The position numbers and the translations under genes are program-made. Positions 22,801 to 34,800 of a stretch of DNA of 64,000 nt are shown in pieces (within the stretch, counting starts at the first letter, position 1; the number at the start of each line of letters is the position of its first letter). The notes beneath the pieces were generated by a model. It searched no databases. It saw only the letters and a list, made by a program, of their open reading frames with translations, and was not told where the DNA came from. The DNA is from Galaxea fascicularis (Eukaryota; Cnidaria; Anthozoa; Scleractinia; Euphylliidae): contig OX419347.1 of assembly GCA_948470475.1 (NCBI GenBank), forward strand, positions 4,851,538-4,915,537, in the 5' to 3' direction.

Positions 22801-25800
22801 AGTCGTCTTCCTGTAGACAGAGTTTACCAAGTTGCGGTAATTTAATCAGATACTTTTTTATTTCACTCTTGATCTTTTTAGAATGTTGTATACATTATCT
22901 TAGTTGTTATTAAAGTTGGATTATTACAGAACTAATACTGATGACACCAATAATTATTATTGATGTCATCAGGATTAGTTCTGTAGAGATCAATATTTTG
23001 ACCTAGGTCTTAAAAAACACCTAGAATGCATTGGACTTCAAAACCATTTAAGTTACATGGTCTTGGCAAGAATTTATGATAAATCAATAACATTGTTTAA
23101 AAAAATTACCAAATTTTAAAATTACATATTATCGAGACATCAGAATGAGGCATTAACTAATACTATAAAAGATTTAAAATTAATAATACTGTTGTAGTAA
23201 CAGGGTTGTGGTCTAGTGGCACCCGGTCTCCCCTGGTGACTTACTTTTGCCCTTGGACGACCAGGAAGTATTAGTTTTTGCACTAAACATATATGCTGGG
23301 CGCTCTGAGTTTCAAGGGTTTAGAGAGTTTGGGCACCCAACTACTATTCTTAGAGCACAGCTTTGAGTAATGTTACATTATTCCACTTCCAGTTCCATGT
23401 GCTTTGCCGGCTGGTTCTGACACTGGTTCTATGTTTACATCAACAGTGGGATATTTCTTGAGAATCCTGTTTGCTTCCCTGGCCATGGTTTGAGCTATCT
23501 GTTGGGAAATAATTTATTATTGTCAAAGACATTTTTCCTCACATAACTTTTAAAATGATTTATTTCTGAGAAGCACAGTAAAGGTTAACGCAAGGACTCA
23601 AATCCGTCAGAAAATAGAAGTCAAACTTTTACGGTCTTAGGAAGATACCGCTTCTCTTAATCAACTGTCCATGTTGCACTTGACAGTTTGAATGTGCACT
23701 TATGAAAAAGACAACTGCATTAAAGTAAGATATTATTTGCAACCAACCTTGAATGGCAGCACCCCAGCAACAAAAGCTCGCCCAGTTATTCGTGCTAATG
23801 ATCCTCTTTCCAGCAATTGTAATGGTCGCAGCTGTTTCACTGGATTCACTGTCACGTGAACCTCGCCTCCTCCTTTGGGATAATACCCTCTTGGAGACAA
23901 ATCATGTATAGGCATTTTAAAATATATTGCAGTGTCGAGTTACCTATGCATATGGTTCAGGCTTGTTAAGTTAAGAAAAGAAATTTTGATAAAAAATTCC
24001 TTTTACACCAGGCTCAAAAAGTCTTAAATTACATAATTACTTGTATTAAGAGAACATTAACCCTTTAACTCCTGGGAGTGATTAACGTGCAACTACTCAC
24101 AATTTCAATACATTGTAAAGCAAACAGGTGATGAGAATAGATAAATTTATCAGTTGGAGGGTGATATCTTAGTATAACACCGAATTCTCTCAACTAATTT
24201 ACAAGGTAATGTAAGGCAGCTTGAGGGGAGAATTGCTTATCAGATCTTGGGAATTAAAATTGTTAAGATTCAGGATGTTTTCAGGATGCAGACTGACATA
24301 ACTATACACTGTTTGATCACCAAAAGTCAACCTTTTAACTGCATGACAAGCTTTACTCATCATTTGAAAAACTTTGAAAAAAAACTTTTTTCCTGCAAGT
24401 TCAGGATCAAATTGAGAGAACATAACTTACCTTCTAATAATATCACAGTCAAACTCTACGCCCATTTTTTTGGCAATAGGCCGCAAAACCTACAGGAGAT
24501 TACCAAATCTTTTAATAGTAATAGACAACAAAAATTATTGTGATTGTGTATTTAGTGATTTCTTTGTCATTTGTATTCGACCTGTAGGACTTAGTTTGAG
24601 GATGCCTAATCGTCCATATGCTTTCTAGTTTATTTTTCCTTTGTATTTATTCTGTTGTTTTTTTTTTGTGGCACAATAAATAAATAAATATTATTAGCAT
24701 AATGATTATAATATAAGCCGGTCAAAGTGATCTGCTCAGTAAAAAGATTTTGTGCCAACAAGCCATTTATGGTAAAACATGAGTAAACTATCACAGCATT
24801 CCTAAAATTTTGATTAGATCAAGAAGTAGCAAATTAATACATCTGAAAATTGCCCCCTAAGGTGAAAAACTGAAAGGAAGTCTTTACACATTTTTACTAG
24901 AATATATGGAAAAAAGTTTAGGATAATTTAATGTCTTTGGTACATATATCTGGTAAAAATGTCTTGAATGAATTTACACCTGCATTTGCAACTTACATTT
25001 GTCATGTAATCTATCGGTGGTGCCATTTCTGCATTTGTTCCTCCCTTCAGAATCAGCTTTGATGTCGTGGGTGCAAACAACAAACAAGGTAGAGCCAACT
25101 GGATCAGCAAACAAATGCTCCTGCATGTTTAATACATTGCACCACTCTAATTATTATCATTACTAATTAACTAAATTATTAACCATCAGTAATAATTATT
25201 ATTAATTTATTATAACTGGAAACCAAATCTCTTCTAACTACAGTGCAGAATGCATTGATTTGCACCGTTTCCCCTATTTAGCTCCTTTTGCTGCCAGTCA
25301 ATACCCCTTTCTCTTAAAACTTCCACCTTGCTGTCAACTTCCCTTTCCACTCCTCTTCCTTCCATTAGTGTAGTCAGTGCTAACCCTAACCCTTTTTAGC
25401 CTCCTTTCTCTGATCGGACACCCCATTTAGGTATGTTCAAGTTCACACTGCAACCAGGTGGACAATCAGACATGGTTTGATGCTACTCTGGTTTGAAAAT
25501 TGATGAATGATCAGGGGTGATCTAGTGTTGCAAAAAGGACCCTTTTATACGCTTACTAATTAACGACCATTTGTTTTGATGAGGTGTAAATAGGTGTCAA
25601 GTAAAACACCCCACTTGTCATTTTCTGGTCCCACCCCTCCCTATATTTTACTTGACCTTTTTTCTTTTCAGTATCTTCCTATTTCTCTCTTCATTCCTAT
25701 TCTTTAGTCTCTTTTCTATCAAGTTCCTGATTCATACAATCAAAGGGCTTTGGGGGTTAAATTGTCACTTGCATTTTTTTCTATTGAGCCTCACTGTTAT

Positions 25801-27349
25801 AAAACTCTTTTTACCCAGCTGTTTGAGTATCTGCAGTGAATGTTCCAGAACTAATACTTGTAGGTTGCAGGGTAACAGACATGGAACCAACTTTATCTCC
25901 ATCAAGTTTTCCAGCAGTGATATCTCTGATCAGCTGCAGTCCTAAGATACCATTGATAATGATTTCATGTTATTATACATCTATCTGATCTCTGATCAGT
26001 TGCAATCCTAGCCTAGAGTACCATTGATGATGATTTCATATTACACATAATCCCAAGCATTTTCATTAAGGCAGGGACTGTGCAGGAGGAAGGGCTGGGG
26101 GGGGGAAGGGCCCCCCCCCCCATTTTTCATGGGAAAAATAATGAAGTTAGTAAAATACATTTCCAGAAATGAAAAGTACTTTTCCGGTCAGCTCAAGCTG
26201 GTGGAGCTCAGGAAAATATCCAAGCCTGACGGAATAATTCTGTGTTTTAAATTTTTATTTAACCTAGGTTGAAATCAATTTCCTTTGTCTCCTATGAATA
26301 ATTAAGGTTAGGAGACAAAGGAAATAAAATTAACCTGAAATCAAATTTGACCCACAACATATACATGTCATTGGCAAAATTAAATTTGGGAAAAAAATTT
26401 TAACCTAGATTGAATTCCCTTTGTCACATAACTTGGGTTAGGACACAAAGGAAATTGATTTTCAACCTAGGTTAGAAAAATTTAACCTGAACTTTAATAT
26501 TTACATGCATTATGTACATGCATATATCTTTTTTATGACAAAGTGCACATACCGGTAAATCAAACAGAATGTTGGACTGGGATTATTTTTAAAGGCCATT
26601 TGCAATCAGTTACATTTCCTGTTATTCTTGTTATTTTTATATTGTGCAATTCAACAAAAAAATTATGTAAGGCCAGAAAAATTAGAAGAGGGAACAGCAA
26701 CAGTTTTCGAGGAAAGCATCAAGCTAAAATTGAAATTCCCATGGGGGAGGTCGGTCCAAACCCAAAAAAAATGTATATGGGTCGGTTATGTCCTTAGCCT
26801 CCACTGTACGTCCCCTCCCCTACCACAACCAATTATATCGCACAATGATTCGTTCAAAGTATTTACCCGTCATATGCTGAGCACGCAGTCCAGGTGTTGA
26901 TCTACCAGCTCTGATATTTTGTACGCAAACTGGAGAATTTAATAAGCAAGCAAAGCTCACTGCATTTCGGAGTATTTGACCACCCTAAAAGGCAATTAAC
27001 AGAGATGAGCCTTGAGCTTGACTTCGTTTTCATTGAGTCACGTAAATGTTTTTCATCACTCACGGTTTTAATGCCCGTAATTGCGAACTAACCAAATGAC
27101 CTGCTCCCAGTTGTTAACTCAGTTGTCAGAGCTCTGCCCCGGATCGCCGGTATCGCAGATGTCATGGGTTCGAATCGGGTAAACCTGAATTTTTTTCGGG
27201 CTTTCTTTTAGCTACTGTAACCTTGCGTTCACGTACTTTATACTCAGTCTTCAATATTTCAGTACTCCTTATTTGCAAGCACTCACCCCTTCCATTATGC
27301 TACCATCGATTATGATTGTCTCATTTGAGTTGTTTTCACTCGAAGCCAT
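19896..27349 (-). CDS. RTCA: RNA 3'-terminal phosphate cyclase (11 exons)
   Basis: Coding exons in order: 27349-27287, 26984-26867, 25941-25815, 25120-24997, 24489-24431, 23889-23748, 23498-23377, 22156-22098, 21815-21721, 20771-20667, 19982-19896. All are GT-AG and in phase, giving exactly 366 aa plus stop, the same length as human RTCA. The enzyme uses ATP to turn RNA 3'-phosphates into 2',3'-cyclic phosphates. Landmarks: [15 protein letters not shown] at the N-terminus, [63 protein letters not shown], then [17 protein letters not shown]. The adenylated histidine of the family corresponds to the His in [10 protein letters not shown], about residue 325. The protein ends [13 protein letters not shown]. 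It should be nuclear or nucleoplasmic by homology. A MITE sits just inside intron 7 and SINE copies lie in introns 1 and 10. Confidence 0.95.
20405..20612 (-). mobile_element. tRNA-related SINE, copy 1 (full)
   Basis: On the minus strand the B-box-like GGGTTCAAATCCCA is followed by CTGGTTCAACTCC, AACCAACTGG and a tail ending in TTTGTTTCAT. Copies: 44925-45060 (partial), 48430-48813 (interrupted), 52385-52545. In RTCA intron 10, ending 54 bases from exon 10. Confidence 0.7.
22242..22497 (+). pseudogene. Fragment of a mobile-element protein
   Basis: An 82-codon open frame with the pattern [20 protein letters not shown] then [11 protein letters not shown], which resembles the C-terminal end of proteins repeated in cnidarian and other animal mobile elements. 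The class cannot be fixed from this piece. It is antisense inside RTCA intron 7, and the same ACAGAACTAAT string that precedes it recurs in the palindrome at 22926-22984. Confidence 0.45.
22926..22984. repeat. Near-perfect 29-bp palindrome without loop
   Basis: ACAGAACTAATACTGATGAC pairs with GTCATCAGGATTAGTTCTGT around an AATAATTATTATT centre. In RTCA intron 7. Confidence 0.8.
23201..23365. mobile_element. MITE, GAGCACAGCC family, copy 2, next to an RTCA splice donor
   Basis: Same ends as the copy at 11905. It is flanked by the 5-bp direct repeat AGTAA (23196-23200, 23366-23370). On the RTCA strand it starts at intron position 12 after the exon 7 donor (GTAACA at 23376-23371). Confidence 0.85.
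26255..26500. mobile_element. Two AACCTAGGTT-family MITE units in tandem
   Basis: Units with TTTAACCTAGGTTGA, TTTCCTTTGTC and GACAAAGGAAAT arms, followed by a second unit with the same arms. In RTCA intron 2. Confidence 0.7.
27105..27205 (+). mobile_element. SINE with tRNA-like head, copy in RTCA intron 1
   Basis: CAGTTGTCAGAGCTCTGCC followed by CGGTATCGCAGATGTCATGG and the B box GGTTCGAATCGGG, then CTGAATTTTTTTCGGGC. Related copies at 54640-54760 and 54850-55060. Confidence 0.65.
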
Positions 27350-27658
27350 CTTTACTGAATAGAAATTTTGCTTCCAATCCTGAGAATTTAAGCTAGTGAA
27401 GTGCCTCCTAAAATGCAAAAACCACCAGGCGTTTATTGCTGAAATTCCGAGTGAGAACTGAAACGAAGCGCATTGCAACCTCGCCAATTTGGGAAGAAAA
27501 AAAATCGATTTTATGCCAAAAGAACTCAGATGTGGTAAACAAGACTGTTTTGTTCTCTGTCTCGCAAATGACAGACTTATCAGTCAAGAAGTCACTCGAC
27601 TTTAATCCTCAAGAATCTTTTGAATCTTTTGAGGGGATGAGGAAATAACTTATGGAGG
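27350..27658. promoter_or_regulatory. Divergent promoter region of RTCA and gene X
   Basis: The interval of 309 bp lies between the RTCA ATG (27349, minus) and the gene X ATG (27659, plus). A 70-codon upstream reading frame on the plus strand (27436-27648) ends ten bases before the gene X start. No TATA box is obvious. Promoter function is inferred from the head-to-head layout. Confidence 0.55.
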
Positions 27659-28343
27659 ATGTCTTGCACTGAGGAGACCGTGGTTTTGAGCAGATGCTCT
27701 TTGCTTACCAAAGCACTTTTGACTTCGCCTCTTTTGCGCCACTCCACTGTGGGTAGCTTGATGAAGATTTATTGCGCTGCCAGGAGCGTTTCATCTTTAA
27801 GACTTGCTGTAGAATTTACATCATATTTCAGTGGACAATGGTTTAGGGGAAATAATTTGATGCCAAGAAATTGTGAGATGCAATTTCAAAACACAGAACC
27901 GGAGGAAAACATTCACGGTCAACTACAGATCGCTGCAGACCAACTACTTGACTATGGCAGAAAAATGGTCGCTGATTTAATTCAACAAAATGCACCAGAA
28001 AGTCTTCAGGAAAGTGAAATTCTGAGGACTATAAAATCAGCCTTGGGGATACCTCGTGGTGCAAAATGTTCTGATGTACAAGGTTCTTGTAACATCACTT
28101 GGAGTGATCTTGACAAAGATGGTATTTCCAGTGCTTTATGGCACGTTGCAGAGGAGAGGTGGAATGACGTCGCTGAAAAGATTTCCCTTTGTAAACCAGA
28201 GAAAGTACTGAACAGTGCAGTAGAGGTAAGCTTTTACTTTATTAAAGAAAACAACAACAACAAGAGATGAAAAAATATGAGTAGTGCAATTTGTAGCCTG
28301 TAGTTTAATAGGACAATCACATGACTTTTGGAGGGCATGTATA

Positions 28344-28387
<44 letters not shown>

Positions 28388-28618
28388 TGTGAGTTGTGTA
28401 GTATTTTTCCGAGCCCCGCAGGGGCAAGGAAAAATACGAGCAATGAGCAAAATGTCCGCTCGTATTATATGCTAAACCATCGAATAAGAGGTTTATTATT
28501 CCACTACAAACAAATAGTTATTTTGCAATTGGCTTCTATTTTTTTTGGTAAGAGGATTCAGAAACACCCTGATTCCGTTTGTAAAAATGACGTTAACAAT
28601 GATCAAAATGTTCGCGGG

Positions 28619-28671
<53 letters not shown>

Positions 28672-28797
28672 TTGTTTTTTTGGCTTCTATTTTCTGGTAA
28701 GAGTATCCACAACACCCTGATTCTGTCTGTGTGAATGAGGTAAACAACACGAAAGCCAGTTAAATGCTCGTTATTTATAATTGCTCCTTCATCCGCC

Positions 28798-28830
<33 letters not shown>

Positions 28831-31800
28831 CTGTAGGACACTACAGTGTATTACGGCCTCGTATTTTGCGCCTCTTGACCTTATATGGTAAAATGACATA
28901 ATAATGGAATAATAATGTAGGTTATTTTGTGGCCAGAGTAACATCATTTGTGCCCTGGGAGGAATGAAGTCTGGACTCAAGAGAGCGGCAGAAATCGAGC
29001 CTATGAGCAAACCAGGGGCCTGTTTTTCAAAAGTCTTGTAAACTTTTCGGGCAGAAAAGACATTTCAAAAGCTGGGGTCCACTTATTCTAAAATCCTGGT
29101 CTTTTACAATGATTTCAAGTAACAAAAGGGCAGATTTGCTGTAAAATTTCATGCCTGAAAACATCTTTGTGTTCAAGATAGGCAGGAAATTATAGCACCC
29201 GAAAAAGACCTGAAAAGTTTTGGGAGTTTCAAGAAATGGGCCCCAGCACTTTAAAAACAGTTTTTAAAATCTTAAGCTTTCGCAGTCTGAATTCAGCCAA
29301 ATGGATATTGGCAGTAATTGGATTACCCAAAAATTGATGGGTGGGGTTTCAAATTACACAGGTTGTTACCATTAACATGGGAAAACCGGTTGGTCGACGG
29401 TTTGTTCAAATGGTAAGTAAAAATCCCCAAAGAAAAATTCCATTCAGGATTCAGGTGTGTGCCATTTGCACAACCCCTACCAAATAACACATGACACACA
29501 TCAAAATTGGAGTAGGGCTTGGAACTGATGAAAATCACAAATGGTAAACACATTTTCCATTCGGAAATTCAGGTTGGAAATTTTGGACTACCTTTCAAGA
29601 TGTTCCAAAAATTTTGGAAATTTTCCAGTGGGGACCACCAAAATAGCCTTACCATTTACATTCCAACCGAAATTTCTGAAATTTTTTGGTAAATGGTAAA
29701 CAACCATGGTCCTGCGTGCAGGCATTTCTTTTCCCTTTTCCTCCCCAGCCATGCCCCCACCATTTTTTTCTCTCATTTTCTTGCTCCCCACCCCTCTCCC
29801 CTCCCTCCCTCCCTCCCACCCCTCTCTGCATGACGAGTCATGCAGACTAAAAGACATGTTTTACAGAGGGTACATTGTAAATTAGCCACACATATTAATA
29901 GGAATAATAATAATAATAGTAATAATAATAATAATGCTGAGTTGGTCTTTGCTTATAGAGTTGTAAAGTGTGTCATCACAAAAATTAATTCTGTGAAATT
30001 ATGGGATTGGGCGCCATTTTCGAATGGAGTAACCTTAAAAAAGGTTCCTTGCAAAAACTTAGCTCTTAATTGTAATTCCCAGCTGAAATATGAAGGATTG
30101 AAATTTGATACTGCCCCATATAAATCTGTCTAATTTTGAGTCTGTTCTAAACTGAACAAACAGAAACAAATTTTGAAGGGTTTGTATGGAATGCCATCAA
30201 ACTTTGATCCCTTATATCTCTACCGGGAATTGCAATTCGGAGCTAATTTTTGGGATGAGGACGTCTTTTAGCATGCTCTATAAGAATATGGCATCATATC
30301 CCATAATTTCAAAAATTTTATTTTTGTGATGTCATCACTTTAGAACTCTATTGTTTAAATCAACAAGTTTGGTCAATAACTTAATATTTAAATATAATAG
30401 TAAATATTTACCGGTATTGCAAAAACTGAAGTGGATAATCACATGACTTTAGGTACTGCTTTTTGAAGTAAAGTAAAATCTCCAACTTTTGTTGGAAGGA
30501 ATGTAAACAAAGGACTCAGCACAAAAAGGGAACATGACGATTTGGTCTAAATCCTCAAGTTCCCTGAAATTCATTGTTCTTTGGCCTTAAGGCTGGTTAC
30601 TGTACTGTAGTTATTTTTCAGTTTGAAGACCTGAATTTGGAAAAATAAATTAGTGTACAATGTATGGCTTTTGCTGAACCCAAACAAAGGAAATCAACCA
30701 TTTTATATCAGATCCTCATACACTAATTCCTCTAATTATACTCTTAAGACTGTAAAAAGCCTTAAAAAAGTTTTTCACGCCATTATCACAATACCAGTGT
30801 AGTGCTTATTATTGACTGAGACAACACAACATTAATCAAAACATTGTTGTAAGTATTAGTCTAAACAGGAAATAATTATTGCTCTTAGTGCTGAGAAGAA
30901 AGCAAATTAAAATGTGATTTCTCTATGGCAAAACAACAGTGATTTGTTTTTAGCATTTGCCACAATGGTTCTCTACCAACTGAACTACATTGTATAGAAC
31001 TGTCGGGCAACTGATTATGTTGTGGTTGCTGGAAGGGTTGTTTTCACAGGTGTGTTTCTGTTTTGTGTTCCTGTAGTCAAGAATGCTTGAAATGTTTGTC
31101 AAATTATCTTTGATGTACACTGTAGAAGGAAATATCTTTTTGAGTTTTAAGAAGAACAAATAGAAAGAACTTTTAATAATGATCAAATTTGCCATTTTAA
31201 TCCAGATACAATCCATTTCCAGCTCCCTTATGCTTGTATTTGTAGTAAAAGATGTCATTGAAACTTTCATTTATGTGCAGAGTAATACTTTTTTTTTAAA
31301 GAAAATTGGGCAATAAATAATTATTATTTTGACAGTTTCCAGTTGATACAAATATGCTCCTGCAAGATTTCATCAAGTTGTCAATCTACCAACTGAATGA
31401 CAGCTTCAGTTTGTGGAACATTGATATTGCTGTGGTCATGAGATTGAATCCTGTTCGAACCTGAATTACCTTCAGGGTTTCTTAACATGCAACTGCTTTT
31501 ATTCGTTTTGTTCAATCATTATTTCAGTAGTCCTCAATCTTAAGTTTCAGAGATGCTGCTTATAAATTTCAATCTTTCATTCACTTTTACCAAGTTTGTG
31601 TTTGATTTTTTAACTTCTTGAAATTGAATTGAGCATAAAATGTTGTGCAAGTTTTTGCCTCTGTTTTTTTTTGTTTGTTTTGGGAAATTTTAGGAGCTTG
31701 TTTTTGTGGAAGAGGATATTTTCAGGCTAGTTTATTATCGAATGGATCAGTATGTTTTCGAACTGTTGCTGATCTCTGTAATTTTATGATACATCAAGAA

Positions 31801-34800
31801 AAAAATTTTGGGTTTTGCTTGTCAGACAAAATTGATACTAAATTTAATGAGATAGTGAGATTGAGCAAACGAAGTACACTGAGAGTAAAAAAAGTGGTGA
31901 CATCAGTAATGATCTTCCTATTTTAACGATCTTAAGAACCTAAATTGTTCTAACTACATATGGTCATGAAAATTAATGTAAAAATTGTTATGTATTATAG
32001 GACAGGCAATGGGATGCGTGTTGCCAGACAGATGATTATATTGAACACCATTTTACATTGAACTCGCTATCCCTTTTCTGATTGGCCAAAAGCATACAGT
32101 GAATATTCAAAGCAGCCCTTGCAACTGCGTCTAGCGGCAGATTATACAGTAATCATTTTAAGGACACTCAAGGTCATTGGTGGTCATGTCATGTACGATT
32201 GCGTGCATGATTTCTAAGGATTATCGTGTCAAGTTTGCATGCTTTGTGACATTGGTGAAGAAGCAGAATGATTGTACAGGTTTGCAAGTGAATGTTTATT
32301 GTCTTGGCATTTTTTTTTTCATTCAATGCATAATAAAACATTAGTTGTTTAGATTTGAGTTTGGTCAAATCCTGAATAATCAAGGTGTTGTAAGAGTTAT
32401 TGGCTGAGGCCCATAACTCTTACCTTGACCTTTATTATTCCAGTATCACAAAAACGTCATCAATTTATTGTTGTTACCAGTAATAAGATTACAACTCTGA
32501 TGCAGTGCACGAAGATTCCTAAATTTTTGGTCCGCATCGAATCCTGAAATTAGCTGTAAGGAAATTAACCCATGTATAACATCATGTTTAAACGTCGTAA
32601 TGAGGAATTAGCCTTAATTGGCAAAGAAAATACAAACCATGGCCGTAAATATAGATTTTTGGAAGACGCATATAGACGATTGTAAATTTTTCAAATTGTA
32701 ATCCATTTCCATCCAAGGCATTCATTGCAAAAAAACCCTTATGAATGGTTTCAGCACACAAATATACCAATAATTTTAATTTTAATAATTGAACAATAAT
32801 TATTATAATTGTTAATACAGATGGACCATTATTTCAAGGTTTCCTATCACACAAATACAGATTAAAATTATGATGACAATATATATTTGAAAGGTAGGAA
32901 CAAAGACAAATACATAAAAAATCATTATGACATTGAAAATAAAGGTTAATGTTATCATTAGCATCTAAGTTTAGGTAGCCAACACATGGTCTGCTTTCAA
33001 AACATAGTCTTAGCTGCTGAGATCCAAAAACATGTTTTTCAAATTCTATTCAAAATAGTCCTGACCACAAAAATATTTCATGTAATTTTGCCATTATTCT
33101 TTGAATAACTCGGGTTTTTCAAAGGGATTGTGTAAAATAGGGTAACACTGGGTCCACACATTCATACTTTCCTGGTGATCTAGGATTCCATAGGACAGTA
33201 AATCAATAAATAGTTTTAAAAATATCCAGCCAAGGAATTTTCCTATTTTACAGCGAAGCATTTGTCACAAGTGGATTAAGTGGGGTTTTTTTATGACCTG
33301 GGTCATCAATAATTTTTGATAAGGATGAAATGACCATGTACTGCAGCCTTTTGAAAAATAATTTTTGTTAAGAAATTCAAATAAAGAAGTGATATTAATA
33401 AAATCTCTACCTTGTGATCCTCACAATTGGAGATGAGGCAGATTAATGAAAGGAAGGTCACACAAAGATGTCTGATTTGTTTTCGCAACAGACAGTATTT
33501 CAGCTGGAAATGACATGCTTAAAGGGTAGTTTGTTTCAGCTTCCGTAAATAATGTCACGTTTCCAAAATGTTATATAATGTTTAGAGTGGGATGTGAGTA
33601 AACTAAGTGGCCTTGTGATGAGAATGCCTGGCACACGTGGAAAGAACGATTTCCATGCTGTGAATATACAGTTACCGCGGGAAAACACTTAATACTGGTA
33701 TCTGTTTTAATTAGATGAAGTGGGCATCAGGGGATTAAGACAAGGATACAGCTCTTAAGAAAAAATGCACTTTTTGTAGTAAACGTGACATAGTAGGACA
33801 CAACAACTGTGGATTTAATTCATTATTTTATAACACTACCTACCTCACAGAGTGCTATCTTGTCTTTTTAGATTCCAACCATAACTTAACCCTTCAAATC
33901 CTAACAGTGATCAGCATGAAATTTCTCTTTGTAATGTCACTGTCGTTTAAAAAACAGCGTGGTCCCAAGAATTAAGAACAGGATCTCAAAAGATGACTTG
34001 GCTTGACTTTTTAACAACTCTTCCCCACTAAATCTCTGAGTAGGGGCAGCGAACAAGTATTTAAATTTTGATCTTAGTGTGCAAGGGGTTAATATGTATA
34101 TATTGCAGGTAAAAATTAAATTCATGTAAAAATTTTTAACCCAGGTTGATTCTCAATTCCCTTCGTCTGCTAAGCCTACATTATTATTCAAAATTAGCAG
34201 GGTTTCTTTAGAAGCTGGCAACTGGAGAAAACTGCTGCCTGTTTTGTCTAGATTTCACTAAAATGATTAAAAATTTAATCAGTTCACCACTTGCTTTACC
34301 TGGCACAGACAGCTATTAAAAAAATGATTGAAACCCCTGAATTAGGGTTAGGAGACATAGGAAATTGATTTTCAACCTAGATTAAAACATTTTTACCTGA
34401 ATTTAATTTTTAACTGCAACATACATGTATATGTAATTTACTTTAAACATTTGGGCTCAGAACTAATTAATTAATTAATTATGAAGAGCCCTGGAGTGCA
34501 AAGTGATTTAAATGTCACAGCTAATTTAAGTTTGAAAGGCTATTGTTGATGGGTGCTAGTTCCCTGTGGTGTGGTGCTATTAAAAAGTTTCTGTATACAT
34601 GTATGCAGGTGAAACTTCAAGTGAAATCTGTTGAGTAGTAGTTATAACTTCCTGTCCTGCTTGTAAGTCTGATGAAATATTTGAAGGAAAATTCTAAAAT
34701 GGAGAAGTGGATTAACTGTTTTTGTGCTTGTTTTGATCTAAGTTACTGCCATGGAGCTAAAAGACAACAAGACTCTTACAGTGTAGATATGTAACATACT

